Shown piece by piece: positions 31,260 through 40,664 of a stretch of 64,000 nucleotides of DNA. The translations under genes and the position numbers were made by a program. How positions within the stretch are numbered: position 1 is the first letter of the stretch; every line of letters starts with the position of its first letter. This DNA comes from Acanthococcus lagerstroemiae (taxonomy: Eukaryota > Arthropoda > Insecta > Hemiptera > Eriococcidae). Under the pieces are notes generated by a model. The model saw only the letters and a program-made list of their open reading frames with translations. It made no database searches and was not told the DNA's origin. The DNA is taken from contig CM063114.1 of assembly GCA_031841125.1 (NCBI GenBank), positions 46,335,574-46,399,573 of the forward strand, given 5' to 3'.

Positions 31260-32755
31260 AACCAATGTGTGAGGGTTTCCTCTCTTGAACGCAGAGTAGT
31301 GACTCTAAGTGGGGTTTATTGTATGTAAATAAAACCTTCTGAATCAAATTTCAAGAAAAAAATGAAGAAAAACTTGAAATGGAAATAAATAACAAAAGTA
31401 AGAATCTCAAATTCTTGATGGTTATTTGGTTACTACAGCAATCGGAGGCAAATCATTCTTCACTGCTGAAAATTTTGAGAATTTTAATCAACATAATAGT
31501 AACTTGATATATAAATCAAATTTCATCCCCACTCATTGTTTCTATTTTAGTCAAAAGTTCTGCTTTTCTGTTAAACGAAAAATTACCCTCGATCAAATTT
31601 CACATTAAGTTGACAAGATTTTTGGCTAAAATCTAGAAAACATAAACCAAATTGATACCTAAGAAATTTTAAAAACCGCTGAGAGCAAATTAAAAATTTT
31701 TCCAAAATTATTTTTAAAAAAATGAAAAATTTTAATTGAGAAGTATGACTTTGGAATTCTAGATATTCACCGGACCTCCCACAAATTTATATCCCACAAC
31801 TCAGTCATGAGAGATAAAGAAATATCAAGGATACATTGTGAAAGCAACCATTTTTGAAAAATATTGAGAACTCTAAGTGGAATAAGTATTTTACCAAACA
31901 GTTTCACTAGAGACATATCAAATAAAATTTGCTACGAGGCTCGGAAAATCGAAAATTTTCTATCTGGGTAGTCAACGATTTAGTTTTTACTCCGCTGGCG
32001 TAACAATTCTTGAGATTCTTTACTGATTCGAGTCTGAAAACAAGCACAAATGTCTCTGAAATCTCCAATTTTCTAACATTTTTAAACCGAGTACCACTGA
32101 CTTTCCAACTGAAATCCATTATCGAACCTTTAAAAAGCTCTCCATCCTTTTCGGTACGCCCCTGAAGTTCACAAGCATTTTACTGGAATATATCCAAGCC
32201 TTCCTTGCCAGTTGGTGAAATCGAAGGGGTTAAGGGCCACGGCTGATCTAACTGGCAGAAGCATCGTTATCAAGCATTGTCCGAACAAAACTAGAAATAC
32301 ATTTAAGAATTTAAAACTACACAGTTATCAAAATTTATAGTTAACTAGAATTTTTGTGAACTGAAGTCTTTAAACTTATTTCTTACTAAGTAATCGCACA
32401 TGAACGCAAACTAATTGATTAACATTACTTGTAAATTGTAACATCACTTTAAGTAAAAATTTATCATTATTAAGAAAAACTTGAGAACTGAAATTCGTAT
32501 TTTGGAAGTAAAAGTTACGTCGAGATCCAAAATTTGATGCAAAAATTGAGATTTTTAACGAAGAAACCTTAAATTTGACTTCGAGCTTTCAGGTCGAGTC
32601 AATTTTTTGCCAATTTTAAGTCATTTTTCACTTTTTTCCACAACCGAGAGAAAACGATCTTAACTGTCTTCACAAATCCGCTGTCACAGTTGCACAGTTG
32701 ACATAATTTTTATAAAATGGTGTGCGTGAAGATAAATTTAAAGGGATGCAGAAAT
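31260..32755. other. AT-rich gene-free stretch
   Basis: No domain, RNA gene or terminal repeat recognised. The sequence is dominated by A/T runs, and small frames (31426-31608, 31907-32119) have no support. Confidence 0.45.
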
Positions 32756-32997
32756 AATTGAAGGGTAAAGAATCAAAACTCACATTTACAATTTTACTTC
32801 AAGGGCGCAAATAGGCAAAATACTGTACACGAGTGCAGGAATATCTTTGCTGCGCCTATGAATGTAGAGTATGTTAAACATATCTGTCATTCACAGGTGC
32901 AGCAAAGATATTACTGCACCCGTGTACAGTATTTTGCCTATTCGCGCCCTTGAATTAAAATGGCAAATGTGAGTTTTGATTCTTTACCCCTCAATTG
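32756..32997. repeat. Short foldback MITE
   Basis: Arms of about 112 bases: aattgaagggtaaagaatca on the left pairs with the reverse of tgattctttacccctcaatt on the right. Long shared blocks are aatactgtacacg and aatatctttgctg. Only about 20 bases separate the arms. It has the size and symmetry of a hairpin MITE. A target duplication, if any, is only TA-like and was not resolved. Confidence 0.8.
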
Positions 32998-33041
32998 TAT
33001 TACCATGTTTATTATGAGTAGTATATAGCTACTTCATACTA

Positions 33042-33286
33042 GTTGGTGTGGTGGGACGTATGGCGATGCACGCATGCCAAAGTGGCCCCTGAAATACCGC
33101 ACCCCCGGCACCGGAAACTACCCTTTCGGGCATCGCATCAGTACCGAGGGGAACGCTTTGGGGCCGAGCCCGAGCCCCCATTTCTCCTGGCCGGAACGGT
33201 GCGCGCGTCCTGCCAGGGCCACCACGGGGTTCCCTACTGACCGAGGTCCGCACTCCCAGAGCGCTCGCCTGGAAATTTCAGGTCCC
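33042..33286 (+). mobile_element. GGTGGGA retroposon with 15-bp TSD
   Basis: A 245-base GC-rich insertion flanked by two identical copies of agctacttcatacta (33027-33041 and 33287-33301). It begins gttggtgtggtgggacgtat and ends ctggaaatttcaggtccc, without a poly(A) tail. Long exact target duplications indicate target-primed reverse transcription. The family has related copies at 61029-61497 (minus), 18282-18385 and 11415-11520; all keep the 5' module with tggcgatgcacgc and ccaaagtggcccct. No clear pol III A or B box is seen. The RNA source is unknown. Confidence 0.85.
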
Positions 33287-33304
33287 AGCTACTTCATACT
33301 ACTT

Positions 33305-33390
33305 TTGGTCCTAACTTTAGCAGTCCTTATACCCGAGGAAGCATTATAGCACACTCAATGAACATTTTCCTGAATGGACCAAACAACGAA
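33305..33390. repeat. Dispersed repeat shared with 23.4 kb
   Basis: Contains taactttagcagtccttata, cccgaggaagcatt and agcacactcaatg, repeated with few changes at 23425-23510. Non-coding; family unknown. Confidence 0.7.
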
Positions 33391-33404
33391 TGTTTTGGAT
33401 TGGT

Positions 33405-33680
33405 TGATTGTTAAGCTCACTTTTTCGCTTTCTCGCCTCAGATCCTCCGCCATTACTTTTAGTTCTTTCCCATTCTTCGCGATGATGACAATGTCATCTA
33501 CGAGCCGGAGGTTACTCAGATTCTTAAAACTTAGAAAACTTTCTCCTCTAATTTGGATTTTTATCCTTCTGCCTTCTATTTTAGTTGCCGAAAGACCTGT
33601 TCTAGTACTGCATTAGAAATATTGGGTGAGAGAGGATCGCCTTGTTTGTCAGATGTAAGAACTATTCTCAAAATCGAATT
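33405..33680 (-). pseudogene. RTE-type reverse transcriptase fragment
   Basis: Minus-strand blocks KQGDPLSPNISNAVLEQVFR and, in a shifted frame, NLSNLRLVDDIVIIAKNGKE with a following LTINQSK. The G-D-P-L-S-P and x-x-D-D blocks are reverse transcriptase palm motifs; the catalytic box reads LVDD. Only this portion remains. It lies directly left of the intact Ty3 element and is older by its decay. Confidence 0.78.
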
Positions 33681-33894
33681 TACCTTCAACCCCTATCCTG
33701 AACTTGGCTACATTTTTCTGCACACTGAATTTTTGTTTCATCCCTAGCCATCAGACATATCCATGTCAAAAAGAAAAAAATTGTGCAAAACTGGCAGATT
33801 TAATTAGCTAAAATACTACCTGATTCTTTCTGTCTTCACTTCTTTACTTACAACATTCATTTTGTTGATCCATCAAGAAAAGTTGGGCACATCG

Positions 33895-34111
33895 TGTAAA
33901 TTGTTTCAGTTTATGAAATATAAAACGATCCGCGTATCAGAAAACATGTATTCGAACATCGTTACTAAATTCTGTATATTCCATCACGACGTGGCATTAA
34001 ACACGGACAGTGCAAAAAGATAACAAAACTAAACTAAACTGACTACAAGAGGCATGAAACTGCATGAAAATGAATGCATGAACGAGTCGCGCTATCTACA
34101 AATACTTTACA
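33895..34111 (-). repeat. 3' LTR of intact Ty3 element
   Basis: 217 bases, tgtaaattgtttcag to aaatactttaca on the plus strand; matches the other LTR base for base by eye. The transcript's polyadenylation signal should lie here. Confidence 0.95.
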
Positions 34112-34121
34112 CCTTTCCTCC
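34112..34121 (-). promoter_or_regulatory. Polypurine tract
   Basis: Directly before the 3' LTR the minus strand reads GGAGGAAAGG, the expected primer for plus-strand DNA synthesis in LTR elements. Confidence 0.8.
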
Positions 34122-34161
34122 GATGAGAGAGAAAAAAAAAGACATATAAAAAAACGCAACA

Positions 34162-37100
34162 TTAATCTCTGAATCTTTCTGGCTTACGAATAAACTTTCG
34201 ATTACGAAGATAACGACCGTCGCCCGAGGCGTCAGCAACTTCGTATGACCGGGGGTTGCTACCTAGGTTTGTAACGGTACCCGCTCTCCACTCTGAGTCT
34301 GCTAAACCCAGTTTGTAATACACTTCGTCACCCACTGCTAGTGGCGGCAGTGACTGTGCTGTTCGATCATGATAATACTTCTGCGACTGTTGTCGCACTA
34401 TCTTGCGATGGTGCACGCTATCATGGTCCACGTTTTCAGGCTTGAGGCGACTGCTGGCAACAGGTACACGTGTTCTTAACTGTCGCCCCATGAGAAGTTG
34501 GGCCGGCGAATACCCAAGATGAGGAATTACGGCGTTGCGATACTGTAGTAATGCATAGTGCACGTTTACGTTTTTCTTTAGGAGACTCTTCGCGATGTTG
34601 ACGGCCTTCTCTGAGGCCCCGTTCGATTGTGCATAACGAGGGCTGGAGAACAAGACTGTGAAATGCCAGGCCTCTGCGAAAGCGTGCCACTCTGCGCTAT
34701 TGTAAAGAACATTGTCGCTGACTATTTCTGACGGAATTCCAAACCTAGAAAACAGACTTTTAAAGTGCAAAATTGTCTCAGACATAGTTTTTGATTTTAG
34801 TGTAAATAACTCGAGCCACTGCGAATACGAATCATACACGACGAGGTAATTAACTGAATTGTGAGTTAGAATATCAGTGTGCAAGCGCTGCCACGGACGA
34901 TCTGGGACGGGAAATGGTAAAAGTTTTTCCGACACATTGTTTCGACGAAATTTATTACACATTTCACAAGACGCGACGAACAAATCGATGTCGACTGACA
35001 TTCCTGGCCAAAAAACGGTGGTCCTAGCTAATTGCTTAGTCTTATTAACATTTAGGTGACCTTCGTACAACTCACGAAGAATGTTAGGCACTAACACACT
35101 CGGTATTATTAACCGATTTCGGAAAAAGAACAAGTTATCACGAAAATGAACGTCCGACGCGAAAGTTCGAAAACGTGCGAGGGTGGGTGTCAGCTTCTTC
35201 CGGCTTTTTGGCCACCCTCCGCGGATATAGACTTTTAATTTTCTGAGGTCATCATCAGCTACTGTGGCTGCCACCAACTCCGCCATACGATCTTGAGATA
35301 ATGCCACACTGCTGCACACCTGAACATCAACCAACTGGTAGGATTCGTCGGCTGGTTCCGCTGGCGAGTATGCTCTGGACAAGGTGTCGGCAATGAACAG
35401 TTCTTTTCCGGGCTGAAAATGAAGAACAAAATGGTAACGAAGTAGGCGCAATCGAAACCGCTGCAGGCGCGGTGTAAGGTCAGCAATAGTTTTCTTTACA
35501 ATCGCCAAGAGAGGGCGATGGTCGGTGTACACAGTAACTCGTCTACCATACGTGTAGTCGTGAAACTTCTCCAGCGCGAACACGATTGCCAGCATCTCCT
35601 TTTCTATTTGGGCATAGTTTTGTTCGGTTCGCGTCAGGGCTCTGGATGCGTAGGCAATAGGAGCCTTTTTTTGAAAAAGACAACAGCCCACTCCCGATTT
35701 TGAGCTATCGGTTTGCACAAAAAGTGGTTCTGAGGGCTGATAAAAACTCAGACTGGTGGCATTTTGAACGACCGTTTTTAAATGCTGGAACTCGTCTTCG
35801 TGCTCTTTATTCCACACAAAATCGACTTTCTTGTGGGTCAACACGCGTAGGGCCTCGGTGGCCGACGAGAGATCTGGAATGAAACGGGCTAAGTACCTGG
35901 TCATTCCAAGTAAACGCAGAACCCCGTTTCTGTCGGACGGACGTGGCATGTTGGCAATCGCTTCGGTGTGTTTCTGCAGCGGCTGCACACCACCACAGCC
36001 AACTTGAAAGCCCAGGTAATTGACGACAGACTGCTTGTACTGGACCTTGGACGCATTGAACCGGATGCCCACATCTTGAGCTCGCTGCAACACCGCCATT
36101 AAATTTCTGTTGTGGTCCTGCTCGTCAGTTCCACTAACTATGAGGTCATCAAAGTAGGGATACACTCCTACTAGGTCGCCAAAGATCTTCCTCATAGTGT
36201 TCATGAATATCTCCGGGGCGCTGGAGATGCCCATCACCAGCCTGTCCCATTTAAAACGGCCAATGGGTGAGTTGAAGGTGGTGAGTAGCGATGAGTCCTG
36301 ATCGAGTTTGATTTGCCAGAAACCGTCTTTGAGATCGAAGACAGTGAAAAAACGTTTGTCGTGAAGCTCTGCGAAAATATCATCTGCTCTTGGAATTTCG
36401 CATTTCGGTATAATGAGCGCCTCATTGAGAAATTTTGGATCGAGGCAAACACGCAAGCTTCCGTTCGGCTTGAGCACAGCAATTAAGTTCGACACCCACT
36501 CTGTCGGTTGCTCAACGCGACTCACAACACCCAACTTTTCCAAACTGACGAGCGCATCACAGAGACGTTGTTTCAGGGCAAAAGGAAAGCGACGAGGTTT
36601 TACAGCGACAGGCGAACATTCTGACCGGACTGACAATTTCACAAAACCAGGTATTTCTCCGAGTTGGCCATCAAAGACTCGGGGATATTTTGTGAATATT
36701 GCTGGCTGACTCGGAACAATAGACTTACTGGATTCGATGGCAAATAGACGTTGCACCAATCCGATATCTTCGATCGTCGGCAACCCAAGAATGTTGTCCC
36801 AAGGGAGGGGAGCGTCAGGCGGAGATTCGACGACGTAGAACTTGACTGTATACCTGCGCTCTTTGTGCGTGATTTTGACATGAATTTCACCGCACGGAAT
36901 GATCAGACGAGACTGACCATACGGACGTAACGCGACGTTGGCGGGCATGAGGGCAGGTTTGGGCGACATTCTCTCGTAGTTGGGCAAAATGATGGCGTTG
37001 CAATTGGCACCCGTGTCGACTTTGAATTTTACTTTGACATTCCGTACAGCTAGAATCGTATACCACCCAGACGGATTATCAGCACCTGAAACAGAGTACA

Positions 37101-37974
37101 ATTGAAGAACCTCGATGCTCTTTTGCGTTGCGGCAGGCTCTGGTTCAACAGGGGCAGAGGTCTGTTCAGAAACGACAGCAGCAACACTCGACTTAGACGG
37201 CTTTTTCGGACACATTGACGCGAAGTGGTTCAGCCGTTTGCAATAATTGCACGGTTTTCCAATCGCAGGGCAAGGATTACCACGATGTTCGTATCCACAA
37301 CTGTCACATTTCGGCCCTTCGATTGCCGGTGGCGTTCGACGATCACGAGCGTCTCGCTCTCGACGCTGATACTGGAGCCGATTAACCTCTACGGTCGGAA
37401 CGGCAAGCGCTATCGCCATCTCTTGCGCTTCAATTTTGGAGCGCTCCCAAACCTTGGCCAAAGTCGTGGCCGTTTCGAGCGTTAATTCAGAGTCTCTCAA
37501 CATCTCTGTACGTACCTTCGGATCAGTAATTCCGACGACTAGTCGGTCACGTATGAGGCGATCATGTTCGACAGGGTGGAAATCACATTTTCGCGCTTGG
37601 TTCTTTAGTTCCACTATAAAAACGTCGACAGGCTTCGAGCCTTGTAGCATTAGCGAAAAAACGTATCGCTCATATACTGTGTTTTTTTTAGGCAAACAGT
37701 ACTGGTCGAAGGCGGCAATAACGTTCTCGTACGAGATTCTCTCATCATCGTGCAGTGCAAACGAGTTGTAAACATCGAGACCGGCATCACCTAATGCTGT
37801 TAACAAAATACCTATTTTTTTCTTATCCGACATTTTATTCACCGCCAGGGCATCGAAATACAGTTCTATCTTCTGTTTGTACCGTTTCCAACTTTCTGAC
37901 ACGTTGCCCTCGGTGAATGACATCGGGGCGGGCAGGAATCGCAGCTCCGAGCTGGACGACGACGACGACGACAT
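34162..37974 (-). CDS. Ty3/Gypsy gag-pol polyprotein, intact
   Basis: A 1270-residue single frame. Gag occupies about residues 1-260 and ends in two CCHC-like knuckles (CDSCGYEHRGNPC at 223-235 and CNYCKRLNHFASMC at 242-255). Protease has KVDTGANCNAI (318-328). Reverse transcriptase spans about 440-700 with FDLKDGFWQIKLD (546-558) and the catalytic YFDD (607-610). RNase H follows with QTDSS (Asp756), QIEKEML, YTDHRPL (Asp818) and IADTLSR (Asp863). Integrase has a zinc region (GHLNVNKTKQLAR, then CEMC at 1003-1006) and the catalytic triad Asp1034, Asp1087, Glu1122. The first zinc His of the usual LHEGH is Tyr (LYEGH), and the DNG after the second Asp is DNV with one residue fewer before the Glu. 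The start is the first Met after the leader, 25 bases inside the LTR; no Gag/Pol frameshift exists. It resembles the Mag-like insect group, a tentative assignment. Confidence 0.95.
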   Translation of the reverse strand: MSSSSSSSSELRFLPAPMSFTEGNVSESWKRYKQKIELYFDALAVNKMSDKKKIGILLTALGDAGLDVYNSFALHDDERISYENVIAAFDQYCLPKKNTVYERYVFSLMLQGSKPVDVFIVELKNQARKCDFHPVEHDRLIRDRLVVGITDPKVRTEMLRDSELTLETATTLAKVWERSKIEAQEMAIALAVPTVEVNRLQYQRRERDARDRRTPPAIEGPKCDSCGYEHRGNPCPAIGKPCNYCKRLNHFASMCPKKPSKSSVAAVVSEQTSAPVEPEPAATQKSIEVLQLYSVSGADNPSGWYTILAVRNVKVKFKVDTGANCNAIILPNYERMSPKPALMPANVALRPYGQSRLIIPCGEIHVKITHKERRYTVKFYVVESPPDAPLPWDNILGLPTIEDIGLVQRLFAIESSKSIVPSQPAIFTKYPRVFDGQLGEIPGFVKLSVRSECSPVAVKPRRFPFALKQRLCDALVSLEKLGVVSRVEQPTEWVSNLIAVLKPNGSLRVCLDPKFLNEALIIPKCEIPRADDIFAELHDKRFFTVFDLKDGFWQIKLDQDSSLLTTFNSPIGRFKWDRLVMGISSAPEIFMNTMRKIFGDLVGVYPYFDDLIVSGTDEQDHNRNLMAVLQRAQDVGIRFNASKVQYKQSVVNYLGFQVGCGGVQPLQKHTEAIANMPRPSDRNGVLRLLGMTRYLARFIPDLSSATEALRVLTHKKVDFVWNKEHEDEFQHLKTVVQNATSLSFYQPSEPLFVQTDSSKSGVGCCLFQKKAPIAYASRALTRTEQNYAQIEKEMLAIVFALEKFHDYTYGRRVTVYTDHRPLLAIVKKTIADLTPRLQRFRLRLLRYHFVLHFQPGKELFIADTLSRAYSPAEPADESYQLVDVQVCSSVALSQDRMAELVAATVADDDLRKLKVYIRGGWPKSRKKLTPTLARFRTFASDVHFRDNLFFFRNRLIIPSVLVPNILRELYEGHLNVNKTKQLARTTVFWPGMSVDIDLFVASCEMCNKFRRNNVSEKLLPFPVPDRPWQRLHTDILTHNSVNYLVVYDSYSQWLELFTLKSKTMSETILHFKSLFSRFGIPSEIVSDNVLYNSAEWHAFAEAWHFTVLFSSPRYAQSNGASEKAVNIAKSLLKKNVNVHYALLQYRNAVIPHLGYSPAQLLMGRQLRTRVPVASSRLKPENVDHDSVHHRKIVRQQSQKYYHDRTAQSLPPLAVGDEVYYKLGLADSEWRAGTVTNLGSNPRSYEVADASGDGRYLRNRKFIRKPERFRD

Positions 37975-37980
37975 TTTGGC

Positions 37981-37999
37981 AATCCCACTTCTGACACCA
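37981..37999 (-). promoter_or_regulatory. Primer-binding site
   Basis: Immediately inside the 5' LTR the minus strand reads TGGTGTCAGAAGTGGGATT. It begins TGG, as required to pair with a tRNA CCA end. The complement (TTCTGACA-CCA preceded by ATCCCAC) fits the acceptor and T-arm of a tRNA-Leu; that identity is inferred from memory of tRNA-Leu 3' ends. Confidence 0.8.
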
Positions 38000-38216
38000 T
38001 GTAAATTGTTTCAGTTTATGAAATATAAAACGATCCGCGTATCAGAAAACATGTATTCGAACATCGTTACTAAATTCTGTATATTCCATCACGACGTGGC
38101 ATTAAACACGGACAGTGCAAAAAGATAACAAAACTAAACTAAACTGACTACAAGAGGCATGAAACTGCATGAAAATGAATGCATGAACGAGTCGCGCTAT
38201 CTACAAATACTTTACA
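38000..38216 (-). repeat. 5' LTR of intact Ty3 element
   Basis: The promoter-bearing copy for the minus-strand gag-pol. It abuts the primer-binding site at 37981-37999 and is followed outward by the target duplication catcg. Confidence 0.95.
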
Positions 38217-38221
38217 CATCG

Positions 38222-39675
38222 AGACCAACTAGCCCCTTATTCAGAGTGAAATTCTTCATTTCGTTATGTTCAGTATCGTTATACTGTAAATGTGTAAATG
38301 TTAATTTTTATCCGGGCGACTCCACTTTTCAATGCTGAATGTGCAACACTGAGCGGTGAAATGAACCGCACCGGCCATCACGTTTCCGAGTTGAAACGAA
38401 TTTTTCCGATTGATAATTAGTTTTGCTACCTTACGTGCCGCGTGAACAGAATCTCAAAAAATCCGCTCCTTCGGTCGAAATTCTTTTCATAGAGACGCGA
38501 AATTCGCTCTTGTCTCTACTCTCCGGGGAGTTCATATCGCTGACGTTACGGTAACGGACGACGGGTCCCACTGACGGTGGGTCCGTAAATACGCAACCTG
38601 ATTTCGCAACTTCGTTAGTCCCTTTTCAAATTTAAGTTCGCAATACCGCACTAAATACCGTTGTCAGGTCAAAAGAACCCGATGGACACTTTCTAACCTT
38701 TTCGCAAAATAAACACCTATTTCAATACCTCCGTGTTGTGTTCCTTTCCGCCTATAGTTCGGAACCGCGTACCATCGCATCGTATCTCACCACTACTTTG
38801 CCTCCCGCTCCGTGGCACAAAAATTTATTAATTTAAACCGCCGTCGATAAACGTGGCTTAGAAAACTTCAACGTGGTTTCTTCCGCTGAAATTGCAGCCG
38901 AAACTTTAACCAGGTACACACGATTGCGACAGCGCAGCGTCAGCAGAGTCTCATCGTATTTGAAATAGACGCCGGGGCGTGGGTTGATAGATTTTAATTA
39001 TGTACTGCCGAGCGTGAACAACGCATTGGAACTTCACGATACTAGTCAAGATAACTGAGGCTATGTAGGCACTTGAATACCACCGTGAAGAATATCAAGT
39101 ACTGTGACAGATCTGACACGATTCGTCCATATCTAAGACCACCTATAATGAAATCTGAAGTGGATACCGTACTGTAACACTGGATAGCTTAGCAATCATG
39201 GGGTGACTTGGCACACGTATGTTTTCATTACTCTTTCAAGCGGGATGGGAAAAATAGAACGTGTGGCAATACTGACGTGTGATTCGTGATATAGGAGGTT
39301 GTAGCTATCGTGTACAACCAACTCTCGCTGTTTCCGGGCAGCGTTATTAGGTACTAGGTAGTTGTGCTGAGTTTCAAAAAGCGTATACAAATTACATTAC
39401 AGAAATTGTTTCAAGTAATGAATGAAAATGTGAGGAAACTGTATGTGTTTGGTATTGTTACACGCAAGATTTGATCGCGGTCATGATAATGGTAAACTAT
39501 TACACTACACAGTAATTTGAGATTTAGTAAACAAAAAACAAAAAAACAGTGACATAAGAACATATGATTCTATAAGTATTTTCAACGAGGAATTTAATGC
39601 CGATGTTAATTTTGGATTATAGTTCATTTTTTTTATCTCCTACCCTGTAACATGTAACAACCATGTGAGAATGAT
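38222..39675. other. CpG-rich then plain spacer
   Basis: 38222-39000 is rich in CG dinucleotides and lacks repeat signatures (presumed host). 39000-39675 is neutral in composition with no gene, RNA or transposon terminus recognised. The small minus-strand frame at 39196-39390 is unsupported. Confidence 0.45.
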
Positions 39676-39680
39676 TAACT

Positions 39681-39790
39681 GTTAAAGACCAAGTGGAATC
39701 ATATATGATTCCAAGCAAACAAGTTGTTAAAGACCAGGTGGGCTCTTACATGACCCCAAGAAAATAAGCTGTTAAAGACCAGGTAGATTT
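39681..39790. repeat. 45-bp tandem repeat
   Basis: The phrase gttaaagacc begins at 39681, 39726 and 39771, giving an exact 45-base period with two full units and a partial third. The first unit contains the perfect 20-base palindrome tggaatcatatatgattcca; the second unit has a decayed version. Confidence 0.8.
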
Positions 39791-40191
39791 TAATTCAGGA
39801 AAACATGGTACGAGTAACTTGACGAAATTTAGTGTTATGATCTGTGTGTAATGTGAAACAACATACAATGAGTTCTCGTACTCTCAGCCTGATGCTTCCC
39901 CCACTAAGGGGCAAAATAGGTCAAAGAGAAGTGTTTTTTGTCTATGACTCCTTTAAATGACATTTTTTTCAAAAAATAGATAATCATAAAAGTTGTAGAA
40001 CTTGGAAAGCTCTATACAAAAGGTTATCATACTTTTACTTGTCGAATTAACGATTTTTAGTAAATCGATGCTGAATGTAGCCCCCTTTTCACATACCACA
40101 GTTGATTAAGTATAATCCGCTACATATGATAAACTAACTGAAGATTGGAAAAAATAAATAGAAGTTCGAACGATTTAGATAATGCACAATG
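39791..40191. other. Unassigned spacer
   Basis: AT-rich, no feature recognised. Confidence 0.4.
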
Positions 40192-40193
40192 TA

Positions 40194-40640
40194 CATAGGC
40201 TGGCGGTGAGTAACTGAGAGTAAAATTTGTACGGCCCACCAACGCTACCTATCGGCGTTTCAACGCAGTAGGGGAATAATTTGGTTCTTTCGCTATCGAG
40301 AGACCACGCCAAGCTCATTTGATTGAAAACTCGCTGTTCCAGAACAATTTGAAAGAAACCATATGCGTTCACCCCTCCAGGTTTTTTAAAGATTTTTTTA
40401 AAGAAGGAAAAAAGCATACGATTACAAAATTTTTTATTATTCATCATCTTCATTAAGTACACGAATATCTTTTTCAAAATAAGCACCATTCATGGCTATA
40501 CAGGCATCCATTCGTTCTTGCCATTTATCGAACGTTTTCGCGTATTCTGCCACCGGTAACGAGGAGAAAAACATCTGTGCTGCGGTGATGACTTCTTGAT
40601 TCGTGTTTAATTGACGACCGCATAAGGCTGCACGTCAGGA
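40194..40640. mobile_element. Mariner 3'-half copy
   Basis: Starts after TA with cataggctggcggtgagtaac and follows the left arm of the 9552-10478 palindrome closely, through ccaccaacgctacctatcgg, caaatgag-region words and the transposase tail on the minus strand (FDKWQERMDACIAMN-like). Here it is a single arm in direct orientation with the second copy at 41480-41815. Confidence 0.75.
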
Positions 40641-40664
40641 CTATACGGGGGTCGGGGATAGAGG

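Larger units (their letters stand above)
33895..38216 (-). mobile_element. Complete Ty3/Gypsy LTR retrotransposon
   Basis: A 4322-base element with two LTRs of 217 bases (33895-34111 and 38000-38216) that I read as identical, each starting TG and ending CA. It is flanked by the 5-bp target duplication catcg (33890-33894 and 38217-38221). It carries a primer-binding site, a polypurine tract and one uninterrupted gag-pol frame on the minus strand. No envelope gene is present. Identical LTRs are expected at insertion and diverge with time, so this copy is young and may be competent. It is the best-preserved element in the window. Confidence 0.96.

Noticed and set aside
37877..38128. Plus-strand 83-codon frame over the 5' LTR
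   Set aside because: Shadow of the LTR and of gag on the other strand; the repeated part is also present at 33895.
39681..39790. CRISPR-like regular repeat
   Set aside because: A contiguous 45-bp tandem repeat without unique spacers in a eukaryotic genome; not a CRISPR array.
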